This document shows, one piece after another, positions 9,742-21,645 of a stretch of DNA of 64,000 nt. The stretch's first letter is position 1; each line of letters starts with the position of its first letter. A program made the position numbers and the translations under genes. Source of the stretch: Scedosporium boydii (Eukaryota; Ascomycota; Sordariomycetes; Microascales; Microascaceae); the NCBI GenBank assembly GCA_002221725.1, contig NJFT01000194.1, positions 1 to 64,000 of the forward strand, given 5' to 3'. The notes beneath the pieces were generated by a model. The model did not search any database, had not been told where the DNA came from, and worked only from the letters and a program-made list of their open reading frames with translations.

Positions 9742-12700
9742 CTAATCCATCCCCACATCCTCCGGTATCGAAGTCTCCTCCACCTCGGAAATCAGGCTCC
9801 CTCCGATCCTCGCAATCTCCGCCAAGATGCCCGTCCGATCCACCACCACCTTATCCGAGGACGGGTCGGCCTGTCGAAAATTATACGGCAGCCCGACCCG
9901 AAACTTTTGCTGGCCACCCGAACGCCGTTTCCACACGGCCCCAATCGCCGCCTTTTGATGGTTCCGCGGGTCGCCGTAGAAGAATTCCAGCGTCTCCTCG
10001 TACACGTCCCTCAGCACTTCGGCGAACCTCTCAATCGGCCACGTCGCTACGGGCATCGCCGCGAGGCCGGATGCGTGCTCGAGGTTCTTGAATTTAGAGG
10101 GCTTGGCGGCGACGGTGTTACTACTACCGGCCGCGCGGAGCACCCGGTTCAGCTCCTTCTCGGAGAGGTGGAGCACGACGTCGTAGACTTCGAGCGAGCG
10201 CTGGAAGAGTGAGCGGGCTGAAAAGTCCTGTTGCTGTTGTTGTTGTCTCACGAGCTTTGTGGCGGCCTTGGCTAGCACAGTCATTCGCATGGCCGCCATC
10301 CTCGACGGTCCTCCATACCTAGTGTATGCCTCGCCGGACTTTTCGTGCGAAGTCGCAACGAAGAGGACGTGGTTTTTCATGTTTCCATCCCTCTTCCGCC
10401 ATTCCTCCAGCTTCTTGTACATGGCCGATCGCTCCGAAGCCGAAATATCATGGCCGTCGTAGTCGACTACAAGCGGCTCATCCCGCCAATCCCAACGCGA
10501 CAGGAACAAGAGGACCTGCATGAGACCCGTAGAGACCGAGCTCGGCACCCTGTAAGGCTGCGGCTGCAGGAACACGAAGAGCACAATCACCTCGATGAGC
10601 TGCGTGCTGAAGTGCGACGACAGCATCTGGCTCTCGAACCAGTACTTGACGATGTTGATAGTCGCCTGGAGCGCCGGGAAGCGCGTGCAGAATGTCGACA
10701 CGATCTGGCAGTGCAGCGGGAGGATCTCGTACTGCCATTTGAACTTTTCGAGGGCTTGTTCGGCCTCGGCTCGGATCGTAGGGCTGAAGGTGATGTTGGC
10801 TGCCTGCCGCTGGAGTAGTGTCCGTTCCATATCGCTGTGGACTCGTATCCTGATCGTGATGGGCGCCACCGGAACCACATCCAAGTAGCCCAGGTTTTCG
10901 ATGCCGAGCTCCACATTGTCCCGACCGAGGTATGTCTCGATGCTGCTCGAGGTCTCCTGGAGCCGCTGGGCGATGTCGAGAAGGAGCTCTAGCTTGGTTT
11001 CCTGGACCGCAACGAGGTTTTCCGGCCAGCGGTTCGACGTCTCGAAGAAGAGGACAACCTCCAGCGCCGGGAAATGCGGAGATGCCAAGTCCTGCTCAGA
11101 GCTCGAGGCGTACCGTGCTTGTGTAGAGATTGGAGAGAACCGCCGTATTTGCAACGGCATGCCCTCCAGCTCGCGGATCGTCTTCTCCAAGTCTCGGAAG
11201 ATTTCGAGGACCTTGTTAAAGATGGCCACTTGGGAGGTCGGCGGGCCTATATCCTCGATACCCGTGCTTAGAACCCGCGGGATAGCCCCGCGGCCCAAAT
11301 GGTGCGCAAGGATGTAGTTCATGATGTTTCGGCAGAGAGTAAACGGCCCGCTGCCCTCCCAGGGAACGCACTCGAGAATTCGGCCGTCCTGGAAGCGCCT
11401 CAGCTCAGCCTTGGGACCCCAGAACTTCCGGAACTTAGCAGCTTCTACTTGGTCCTCCGCTGGGGGACCATACTCCATCGTTCGGCCCATGTTGACCGGA
11501 TCGAAACTAATGCCAATGCGAAGGTAGCCAATCTTGTCCCCTGAGACCGGCACGGCTGAGTTCACGGGCCAAGGCAGTGGTTGGTCCCATTGGACGTGCA
11601 CAAGTTTTGCCCTATCCGCAAACGCCTCGTGCAATACGTTATACACACGAGTAGCTTGGAACCTAACGAGTCCGAGGTCACCGTCGAGATCCAAATCCAC
11701 GTCAGCAGGGTCAACTGTGATCTCCGCCAGAGTATCGAACATTTGTCGAGGAAGGTCAGCCTTTGCGATAAACGTCGGCTCGAACTGGTCCTCTAGAGGC
11801 CTGCTAAGCAAGTCCAGAGTCGACTTGGCGTGCATTCGGAGCAAGGTCGCGGACCAAGGAGTCATCTTGTGAAGAATATTGAGCTCTCGGACCGGATCGA
11901 ACATGACGGGGCCATCCTCCTTCACGGCATCTGCACCGAGCTTATACGAGCTGAAAAGGAACGGCTTCGAAATACAATCCGTAGAAGCGATAAACTGCAC
12001 CGCCGCCTTGAACAGCGCAGTGCTGCTGAGTGAAGAAGATAGAGCTGCCTGACCCTTCCGACCGCCCATCTGCAGGAGAAGAGCGATCATAATGGACCAC
12101 TCAAAGTGACCAAACCCGCCCGACGACACCGAACTTCCAAAGCCTCGCTGCTGAAGCCACACCCGGCCAAGGATGCAGGCCTTATCGAAGGAGGGGCATT
12201 CGTTCCTCGCAAGCGTGAGGACCTGGAGATATGGTATGAAAGTATCCTCCGCTTTCAGCGTAGAATTGTAGAACGGGGTTCCCGAAAGTTTATCCTTGGG
12301 CCGGTCTTGCGATGATCCCCTCTGGTTGCAGTTACAGGACGGCAACAGCTTCGACTTTTTGAAGAGCCCCGAGGGCGCGCACGGAATAACCCGCACAACA
12401 CCCTTCACACTCTTATCGACCGGAGTCAACACGAGCACCGGCAGAAACTGGCAATCATTGAGATATTCAAAAGACAACTCCATCTCCCCACCAAGCTCCC
12501 TCTTGATCCCCGCCGCGACGTTGGCGAGATAGTACGCTCGTCGGTAAAAGTACCGCATCTTCTGATAGTCCTTCTCCTGGAACAGCTCCTTGGGCATCTC
12601 GATCACCATGTCGACGCCGTGGCGGGGCTGGCCTTTGATCATCGTGCGCGAGACGTAGCTGCCGACGACGTTGTATTGGGATGGTTTCGCGTAGGCGAAT

Positions 12701-13130
12701 TTGTAGGGGGCGTCGGGGCTTGGTTTGGGCAACGGCCAGGGAATGACGATCTTCTGCTTCTTTTCGATCCGTTTCGTAGCTTCGGGAATCTGTTGTTCGT
12801 CGTTCTCCAAGTTAGTTCTTCTCGGGTCCCCAAATTTCAGCTCCCATAAAAACACCCTCTCCCCAGGACCAAGGGGACAACACGTACCGAAATCGCCTCA
12901 TGTCCTTCAATCCCCTCAATCACCTCCCTCAGCCTGAAGAGCACCTTGTCCACGTCCCCCAGAACCTTTTTGTAATCCACCTGCACATCCCGAAGCAACT
13001 CCTCTGCCCCAAGCACAAACGTACTCGCCGTTGCGATCTGCGCTGCCGCTTCGGGATTGAACGTCAGGTCCGTCTTCGCCGAGGTCGCGCCGTCCTTGGA
13101 CATCCTGCGCCGTTTCGGACTCGACTCCAT
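9742..13130 (-). CDS. UTP22: U3 snoRNP / SSU processome protein Utp22 (Nrap family, 1113 aa)
   Basis: Two exons, 13130-12888 (81 aa) and 12840-9742, are separated by a 47-nt intron (GTACGT...GGGAG) that joins HEAIS to ELKFGDPRR. The start MESSPKRRRMSKDG is basic and nucleolar-like. The body matches Nrap/Utp22 throughout: IPWPLPKPSPDAPYKFAYAK, VGSYVSRTMIKG, VDMVIEMPKELFQEKDY, then tandem nucleotidyltransferase-like and PAP/OAS1-like domains, with FWGPKAELRRFQDGRI, RFPALQATINIVKYWF and HVLFVATSHEKSGEAYTRYG. Utp22 works with Rrp7 and CK2 in the UTP-C subcomplex of the 90S pre-ribosome during 18S rRNA maturation and is catalytically inactive in known members. A short polyglutamine run (six Q) lies in the C-terminal third. 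Length is within the family range. Strong call. Confidence 0.96.
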
Positions 13131-13659
13131 GGTTTTGTTGTGGTGGTTGTTCTTGGAAAGCTCAATTTCTACGTGGGGCTCGTCCTTTGGACGGAAAAAA
13201 AGTGCGATGCAAAAAAAAAAAGCTGGCGAATACAGTGCGATTTTCTTATCACGACCCGATAAAACTGTACATAATCTACGAAGTTACAAACTCCTCCGTC
13301 CTCATCACAGCAAAGTCCTCGAGACAGGCAATAATGGTCGATGGAATCCGACAACCGATTTCGTGTACAAAAGAGATAATCCGACTTGATATTGGGGTTT
13401 GCTTCTATGCCTTCAGCTGTCCTATCCCAACATCCGATATGTACCGCCCACAAAACGCCGTGCCATGTAAACAAACAATGCTCAGTAGATAATTACACCA
13501 TCTGCTGCTTGCTCTCAGCTTTATGGACAGCCCAGCCTGCCCCCTTCCATTTCACAATTTTCGTAGAAGTTTCTTTTCCCATTTTTTCTTTTCTTTCTTT
13601 CCTCTTCCTCTTCTCTCCCCTTTTCTTCTAATCCATGGTATCATCTCATTACAGCCACC
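13131..13659. other. Spacer between UTP22 start and POM152 stop
   Basis: About 530 nt. The right end is a T/C-rich tract (around 13560-13630) probably belonging to the POM152 3' region; the left end is the UTP22 promoter. No gene seen. Confidence 0.6.
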
Positions 13660-16600
13660 TCAATATTTGAGCAACTTCTTATCATCCTTCCTCTCAACCT
13701 GCTGGTTCGAAAAGGCACAGTACTTATCCTTGATCGCCACAACTTCATACGTGCCCTCGAGAGAGGCCCGCACAATCTTGGTCGACTCGTACGAGATGTC
13801 GTGCCTCGTCTCCAGCACCGTGCTAGGATGTCCCTTCCTGGCATTCGAGCTTCGAGTATACGTAAATTCGAAGGGCGGTGTCCCCCAGAACTCAAACAGG
13901 ATATCAACTTCGGTTCCCTCGTGGATGTCGACCTGAACCTGCTTGCCCCGGCTGATGCGGACGCTGGGCAAGGGGTGGATGGTCTTGGTGATGTTGACGG
14001 CGGCGTGGCACTCGCTCGCCTTGTCCGAGACGCTGGTGACCGTGAATATGCCGGGGCTCTCGGCGATACGCCTAAAGTTGGTTGTCGGACTCTTGGCGAT
14101 CCTCTTACCGCCGAAGTCATACGTAATCTCGAACGGAGGCGTGCCCGAAAGCGTGAACGCGATGCGCTCGCCGACGCAGTAGTCGGTTCGGGTGTCGAGA
14201 GGGTAGATGGCGGGCGCGTCATAGAGATGGACCTGGACAGAGGGGCCGCCGTGATCGTACGTCTGCTGGCAGCCGCGGGAATCCCTCACGGTTCGAATCC
14301 TGACTTGCTGCGTACCCAGCCTGAGATGGCGGCGAGGAATCTGGATGCCGTACGAGTTGGATTCGATGGATGGGATGGTGAACGTCTCGGGCGTAACTCC
14401 GCTATGGTGCTTGATTTCCAACTCAACGTAGAACGGAGCCTGACCGGTAAGGGTGATGGGGATAACGTCTTCCTTCTCTTGCTCCGCCATGCAGTACTTG
14501 AATGACGATCCGGGTTTGACAAAGGACGCAGTGGGCTTGGCGTTGACCACTTGCTTGAGCACCAATGGGCTGAAATTCCTGTCGCTGTTGTAGAGATTAT
14601 CTGCCAACGAGTGGAAGCGGTATACATAGGTGCCGGGCTTCGATGTGTCCAGAGGGATGGATGCCTTGAATTGGGCAACATCTAGCTTCTTGCTTTGGAT
14701 CGATGTGCCGCTTCCAGTAGGGGCCGTGTGACGAACTTCGTATTCCACATGGAAAGGAGCACGTCCTGAGAACTGGGATTAGTATATACACATACAAAAT
14801 ACCTGGCTGGGATGGAGAAGCAAAATATCAACTTACCACGAAGGTTAATATCCGTCCCGTCAATATCACCCTCGCAAACGTCCTTCTTAATGAAGACCCT
14901 GCCCTCGCCCGAAATGGAACGAGAAACAGCCAGAGAAATATCCGGACGAGGCTCCCATCCAACCTGGAAGGTGGACGCATCAGGGTCCACGGATCCACGA
15001 CATTGCCTATCCGAGACATCAATGATTTCGTAAATACCCTGATATTTGACCGGAATGTATCCATTCGGGTTGGTAATTGTCGTCTCCAAGGTAGCATCGA
15101 CGTCCCTGTTACGGTAAGATACCTTCCAAGGGCCCTCGCCCTGGAGGCGTAGGGGTAGCTCAAGCTTGGTGTTCTCGACGGCCATAACGCTGCGCTGATT
15201 CTCGATGAGACCGAAGCCGGCGCGGGGCTTCTGTCGCCTGACTGAGATCTTGAGCTCGTCTTTCAAGAAAGTGCGACAGCCACTCTTATCCTGTACGCTA
15301 TTGAGCGCAAGAACATAGTCGCCGCCTTTGGTGAAAGGCGCCGTCTTGATCCTGTAGGTAGATTCCATGATATCGGAAACCTTGAGAGGCTTCTTCTTTC
15401 CGTCGTGAACAATCTCCCACTCCAAACTGAATGGAGGGTCTCCGAGAAGCATAATGTCAACGTCAACTTCGTCATCCAAACACGCGGTCGTTGAGCCCGA
15501 GGGGTGTAGGATGGTAGCAGATGCAGCGGGCTTGACATCCTGCTCCAGCGTCATGCCCTCGCCAGAGAGAATTTGGCCAGAATATACGGCGTCATCAATA
15601 GCCCTAAACACATACTTGTGCTTGCCGGCCTCCTTCGGTCGAAGTTCAAGTTGGTGTCGGAGACCCTTGATTTCAACAAACTCGTGCTTTGTGCCAGTGC
15701 TCGTGATAACGTCGTATCTCACCACGAAAGGAGGAGTACCCATGAGGTCAAGATCGACTCGAAGACCAACGGAATTGCCGGCGCATTTATCCGCGATGTC
15801 CTCGGCACGGATGGACAGCTGGGGTTCGAGAGGATTCAACAGCATGCAGGAAGATGGCTCCTCGACTTCGCCTTGGCAGTACTTGCTCGTTACGGTCGTC
15901 AGGGTGTACAAGCCAGGTTGGGAAATCTTGGGAGCCTCTTTGGAGTTCTTTCCATTGAATGAGCCGTACTCTGGGTGTTCGCCGTGATCTCCACTGTCGG
16001 TGAGCTTGTCAACCGGAGTGAAACGCCATTCAACTGAATAGCCGGTATCGTCCCTAGCCGGACCGGCCATTGCAATGCTGACAGGCAGTTTGGTAGCGCG
16101 GCCCTTGGCGACCTTTAGGGGGTTCCGGAGATCGCAACCTTGAAGACGAGCGCGAGGGCGCTCGTTCACGAAGAAGTTCTGAACCAGATGCTTAGGACGT
16201 GGCTTAGGCTCAAGATCATCAGGCGATGGAGTGTAGTTGACGACATTTCCGAACGCGTCATGGACCTCGTTGATAACGTACTGCCAGTCACCTGCGGTCG
16301 TCAACGATTCATTAAGAGGGACGCGGACCTTGGCCGGGCGTACCCACGAGATATCATCGATATCTGCATCCGTGGCAATAATCCCTGACGAGGACGAGAC
16401 TAAAGGCGAGGTGAAGCCTTCGGGTTGTAGGCTCTGGAAGTGGAAGCCGTTATCAATGCCGTTCACGGTTCGTCCGTAGAGTATCTTGAGAGGGGCCGTT
16501 CCTTCAACATCGAGGTAGAGATCGGACAAATCGCGAATGCACCGATTGGACGAATCCGGGTTGCGGAAGCTCGCCTTCGGACAGGGAACGACGTAGGTAT

Positions 16601-17699
16601 CTCGAGTTGTGCGTTGGACCTCCAGCTTGTATTCGTCCAGAACCTGGCCAAGGCGATAGACTCCCGGTTTCCTAACGGTGTACCAACCCTCGGCCTCCTC
16701 TGAACCGGAATCCAACATCTGGTTCTTCATTTCCTTGACGATGTTGGCCACCTCTCGCTTCGATAGCCTAACGGCTTCCTGATGCGACGTCTCCAGGTCG
16801 ATACGGAGAAGCTCAATCTCGACAGGCATAGTGCCGTTGAACCGGATGGGGAGTCGAGCAGACGGAGTATCGGGGCCGATGCAGAAGGGGGTACCATTTG
16901 GGTTCAAGACTGCGGATCTACACAAACAACCAATTAGCAATCAACGACAAAACAGAGACCCCGCGAAGGGGAGGGGCTATACTGCTACGTACCCTTCGGG
17001 CAAAATATTGATGATCTGCTTTCCCATAATGAGGGACTCGTTGTGGAGAATGTTGGAGACGCGAACGGTATGCTCCGATAGAGCCATTTCCTTGTCGAAG
17101 AAGGCTTTTCCTGCAGCCAAGAGCCAGCCTTGGAAAGGCAGCTAAAGGAGAGCTATGGTGAGCATGCCAGCGCAAGCCTGGGAGAGCGCGGGGCGGGGGG
17201 GATGACTTACGGGAATGTCGAACATTAACATGTAGTTCATGATAAAGTGGCCGGCGTAGAGGATCAAGACAGCTTGTTGAGAAAGCTCCAGCCATGGTAT
17301 CCTCATCTCAGGGAGGCCAAACAGATATATGAAGTCGATGATGCTCCATTTAACGAGCAGGGCTAGCGACACCTCATGGTTCTCTACTACGTGGATCCAA
17401 TCATACAGCTTCCAGCAGAGAAGAGCAACATAGACGGCCGCGGCGTAGAATCTTTGGGTCGGGGCGTCGATCACCGTGACCGGTATCACGGGCGGATTGG
17501 CGGGTTGTACGGGGTTCGCCTCGGGGGCGTCAGGAAGGGAATATCTCTTTTCTCGTCGGCTTCCACCACTGCCACCGATGCCACTATCGAGGCTGGCAGT
17601 ACTGTCACGAGGGTTGTTCGCGCGGGTTCCATTCGCACGGGGCCCATTCGCTGGGGTTTGTGGGAAGTGCCCCGGCCTCGGGCGTGGTGTCGACGCCAT
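13660..17699 (-). CDS. POM152: Pore-membrane nucleoporin Pom152 (1274 aa)
   Basis: Four exons: 17699-17211, 17141-16993, 16917-14837 and 14765-13660. The joins read FDIP|LPFQGW, ILPEG/SAVLNP and [13 protein letters not shown], all in phase with GTAAGT or GTACGT donors. The ATG at 17699 (GCCATGGCG) is preferred over an in-frame TTG nine codons upstream. The N-terminus is cytoplasmic and Pro/Asn-rich; three hydrophobic segments lie at about residues 83-102, 111-129 and 139-161. The rest is a long lumenal region of repeated beta-sandwich (cadherin/Ig-like) modules, each marked by phrases such as [40 protein letters not shown] and [10 protein letters not shown]. Pom152 anchors the nuclear pore complex in the pore membrane and forms the lumenal ring with Pom34 and Ndc1. 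Topology and repeats support the call strongly. Confidence 0.95.
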
Positions 17700-18995
17700 G
17701 GCCTTCCCCGTGGTGTGGTGTGTCAACGGTGACGGGCTGTTTGTTTAGTTGAGGGTTGTTGGACAGTAGACGGCTATATCATTGAGAAACCGGGCAAACA
17801 GCCGTAATGCAGGAATTCGACGACTCGAGAGAATATCGAGGTGGAGTGAGGCGTCGAAGAGTCCTCGCGATGTGGCTTCGCGCGTTGTGCACGCTTGGGA
17901 GGGCCGTCGTTTGGTTGTTTGGAAGCAGCGAAATTTACTAAAATTGAAGCTTCACGTCAAAATTGAATGTAGCCTGGACGCGACCTTTCTCCAAACATGC
18001 CCGAGTACTTGGTACTTTTGACTTGAGAGACCAGTACGGAGTCCTGAGGGGAGGAAATTCCTGCGTTTTCATTGGTCATAATTATTGCTGCCTCTCTTCT
18101 ATTTTTGCCCAATCATAATAGCCCATGGCACTTCCCTCCTCTCCAGTTTGGGAAGCTATGACCACCTTGAGCTAGGAACAACAACAGAACATTGAAGCTT
18201 CACCTTTCATCTTTTGACCTTTCACCTTCACTTTCACAGAGGAATGAAGCAACAAAAGAGCTAATGGGGAGCTCACCAGGGTCTTAAAAGTGTTTTTATT
18301 ATCTATACATATGACAACTCTCCTGATTGTATGAGCAGAATGTGGAGCTGAGGTCTACCTAGAGTCTAAGCTACTCCACACCATGTAAAGCAATCACTGG
18401 ATATTTTAGCCTCACCTTTCCATCTCCCCAGTTCTGCTTAGAAAATGACCTCGGCCTCAGAGCCTTACCTCAATGTCTCCATCCATAGTTAACATGTTGG
18501 ACTTAGAGTCGCAGATTGTGGTCTTGACAAACAACGACCCTACCTAGACAAGTGAGTACATGCCTCTTTTCTTTTGACTTCACTGAGCCATTCAATGATT
18601 TGGTTGTTCCTTCCCAGCATGCAGCAGAAACTCCATCAACTTATATTCATATTCTTCCTTGGCCAATTTGAATCTTCTTCTTTAACATTTTTCTTTTTCC
18701 AACAATAGCCAGAATATCTCGGCCCAATCTCGACCTTGCAGGATCCAAGACTCGAGTTTCTCTCATCCATTGTTTCTTCAAGCCCGCCGTTTCACAATCC
18801 TGATCTTTGATCACTAGTTCCATTCCATCTCAATCGCAACTCCAACAAAGCCACATCCCCTTTACAACCAGAGCCATATATTGATTCAACTTTCCAACTT
18901 GATCAAATCCTTCTTCAGCCTCCACTCCGGCGACTGCCAGAGCAACCCACACCACATCTCTATACCCGTGTTATACTAGCGGTCAATCAAGCAGA
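17700..18995. other. Divergent promoter region between POM152 and the UCH37-type gene
   Basis: The region between two divergent genes holds no supported ORF. Pyrimidine-rich, CA-rich leader sequence precedes the UCH37-type ATG from about 18640. The left side belongs to POM152. Confidence 0.6.
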
Positions 18996-21024
18996 ATGTC
19001 GCCGCCGCCCGAGACAGCCTCAAGCCCTACTAGCGGGGATTCGCCTTCATCTTCAAGTCTACCTCAATCCAGCCAATCCATCGCGCCAGACGAGATTGTG
19101 CCCAGCCGACATGCCTCACCTAACCTCGCGCTTTCACCTACCAGCCAGGGTGCAGGAGAGACAAACAGACTCAGCAACGAACATCGTTCTACTACACCCG
19201 AGGCCTGTGTTCATGCATTCTCCCCTCTCCCCGAAAATCACCCTGACGCAGATGCTCCTACTGAAAACCAAACCCCAGCCGCGAACGCCTCGCCCAAAGA
19301 AGAGCCTGGTGCTCCTGGTTTAAACGGCAGTGCTACGGCTGGGGTCAGACGTAACCCCAAGCGAACAGCATCATCGGCCCTCATGGACGCCCCGCTAAGT
19401 GACATTCCAATCCCGGATAACCTCCTCGAAGAGGCCCTTGCTCCCCTGACTCAAGAAGAGCTCAATGAATGGAAAGGATGGATCGAGTTCGAGTCTGATC
19501 CTGTAAGTCTTGGTCACTTTCCACATCGCCTATTGGAATATCCCTCCAGTCATCTTAACATATTTATATCCAGGCCTTCTTCAATACTATTTTGCGCGAC
19601 CTTCAGGTCAAAGACGTCAAAGTCACAGAACTCTTTGATCTCGGCGACCTGGCTCTCCTACCGTGCGTATTGCCCATGGCGCTGATGCCCCAACTATGTC
19701 TAATGCCCACCTCTTCTAGGAAACCGGTTTTTGGCCTCGTATTCCTTTTCAAGTACGTTAATGACGACTGGGACGTCGACGAAGAATCCGACACCGGAGA
19801 TGTCTGGTTCGCAAACCAAGTAAGTTTGAAAAACACGCCTCTTCCCACCTCCATCGTCCTCCTGTTTTCTTGCCTAACATGGAAAACTCGTCAGACGGTT
19901 GATAATGCATGCGCGACAGTTGCTATGATCAACATCCTCATGAATGCGCCTGCAGTAGAGCTAGGAGAAGAGCTGCGGCAATTCAAAGAGGCGACCCAGT
20001 GCATGGGTAGTGCGCGGCGCGGCAAGACCCTCGCAGAAAACCAATTCATGAGAACTGTCCATAACTCATTCACAAGGTAAGAACCCTCTATTACTATCCT
20101 CTCGTCTACTCATATGTAGCCGCCGCCGTCTCGTACTCCCCTTATACATCCTCTACTCGCACATTACGTTCTAATTCATTTTCAACAGACGCATGGATCA
20201 TCTGAATGCCGACCTGTGGCTCCATGACAAGGCTATGGAGTATAGGAAGAAGGCACGGAGAGCCACCAAGAAACCCAAGAAGGGAAGGCCTACCAAGAAG
20301 AAGGCCCCGAAGTCTGATGCTGGCTTCCACTACGTTGCTTATGTTCCCGTCAACGACTCCCTGTGGGAGCTTGACGGCCTTCGATCCCGGCCTTTGAAAG
20401 TCGGTAGGTTTCGACACTCCGTTGCCCATTCAATTTATGCATGATTTACAACCATATACTAATGAGAATGCAGGCCCCATCGACCCCACGTCGTGGGAAA
20501 CAGACGCCGTCGAACATCTGTATAGCAGAATGAGCCAATACGACGAAGGTCTCGAGTTCAACCTCGTCGCCATATCCCGCAGTCCCATCCCCACCATCAC
20601 CGCCCATATCGCCCAACAAATCCACTCCCTCCGCGAACTCCGCCGCCTCACCCCGCTCTGCACAAAGGACTGGACCGCCCTCCAAGACTCACACCCCTTC
20701 AACTTCTTCGAACCAAATCCCGACCTCTCGCGCTTCCAACTAACCGAAGCCTTAATCTCCGCCGCGCCCCTCCCCCAAGGCCTCGAACCCATCCTCAGCG
20801 ACCTCTCCGACGAATGCACCGAACTACCCCAGCGCTGCGCAGACTACCACGCCTCTATCCTCAGCCGCCTACGGCGCCTAATCGAAGACTACGAAAAGGA
20901 GGTGGCCTTCGTCGAGGACGCCGAAAGGGCCGTCAAGGGCCGCAAGAAGGATTATACGCCCGCCATCCACGCCTGGGTGAAGAAGTTGGCGGAGAAGGGC
21001 CTGCTGGAGGACCTGGCTACGTAG
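18996..21024 (+). CDS. Ubiquitin C-terminal hydrolase, UCH37/BAP1 type (547 aa)
   Basis: A cysteine deubiquitinase of peptidase family C12, whose UCH37 relatives act at the proteasome or in chromatin complexes. Six exons: 18996-19502, 19574-19662, 19720-19819, 19895-20076, 20189-20403 and 20474-21024. All junctions are GT-AG and in phase. Residues 1-150 are a disordered Ser/Pro-rich extension. The UCH domain starts near WIEFESDPAFFNTILRDL. Catalytic residues are clear: oxyanion Gln at 232 (VWFANQ), Cys238 (NACAT), His340 (GFHYVAYV) and Asp355 (WELDG). The C-terminus has the UCH37/BAP1-type tail with KKDYTPAIHAWVKKLAEKG. A lysine/arginine-rich insert (residues about 312-334) lies just before the active-site His and looks like a nuclear localisation signal. 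Close to S. pombe uch2 in type. Confidence 0.93.
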
Positions 21025-21645
21025 GATTTTGAAGAGGTTCGCTGGCGGAAGGAGCGGCGCTGCGGAACGGCGGCGGGTCGAGGGGGATATCTGCGTCTGA
21101 GGCAAGGTATGGTTTGTGAATCCAGGGGTCTTGTTTCGGATACCGCCACCACCACCTCCTCCTTCTCTAGGGAGAGGAAGCCGGATGATTGGGACGAAGA
21201 GACGGAGGTGGGTGGCTGCTTACGGGCTTTGGCTTTGTTTGCTAAGTGGTTGTGGATGGTGTGTGGATTTGCAGAGGTTCATCCTGGCGATGTCTAGGAT
21301 TGATATTTATTTGACTCTGGAACTATACTTGTTGGCTTGCTTTTTTATCATTTTTATATTGAGGCCATACTCTCCATGCTTCTATTCCAGAGGAGAGAAT
21401 GAGAAGGTACCACTCAATAAGAGTTTTTACGGATATATCGACACGATCCGACTGTCTTCTAGTTAATATAGTTCCTCCGATGATGTCTACGTTATACAAG
21501 ACAATTATATCAACATCACCATGCAAACTATAGTAAAAAGTCTCCTTTGTAAATGTAGTTGTATTGAGGCTAGACTCGTTAAGGACATAGTCTCTCGTCG
21601 CCTCGACATGGGAGCCTATCCCTCGAATTCCATAAACACCCAAAT
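21025..21645. other. Tail-to-tail spacer
   Basis: It lies between the stop codons of the UCH37-type gene (+) and the F-box gene (-) and so should contain both 3' UTRs. The middle is AT-rich (about 21300-21560). Small ORFs here are not credible. Confidence 0.6.

Noticed and set aside
17700..17726. Nine-codon upstream extension of Pom152
   Set aside because: It begins at TTG; the next codon with strong context (GCCATGGCG) is the ATG at 17699.
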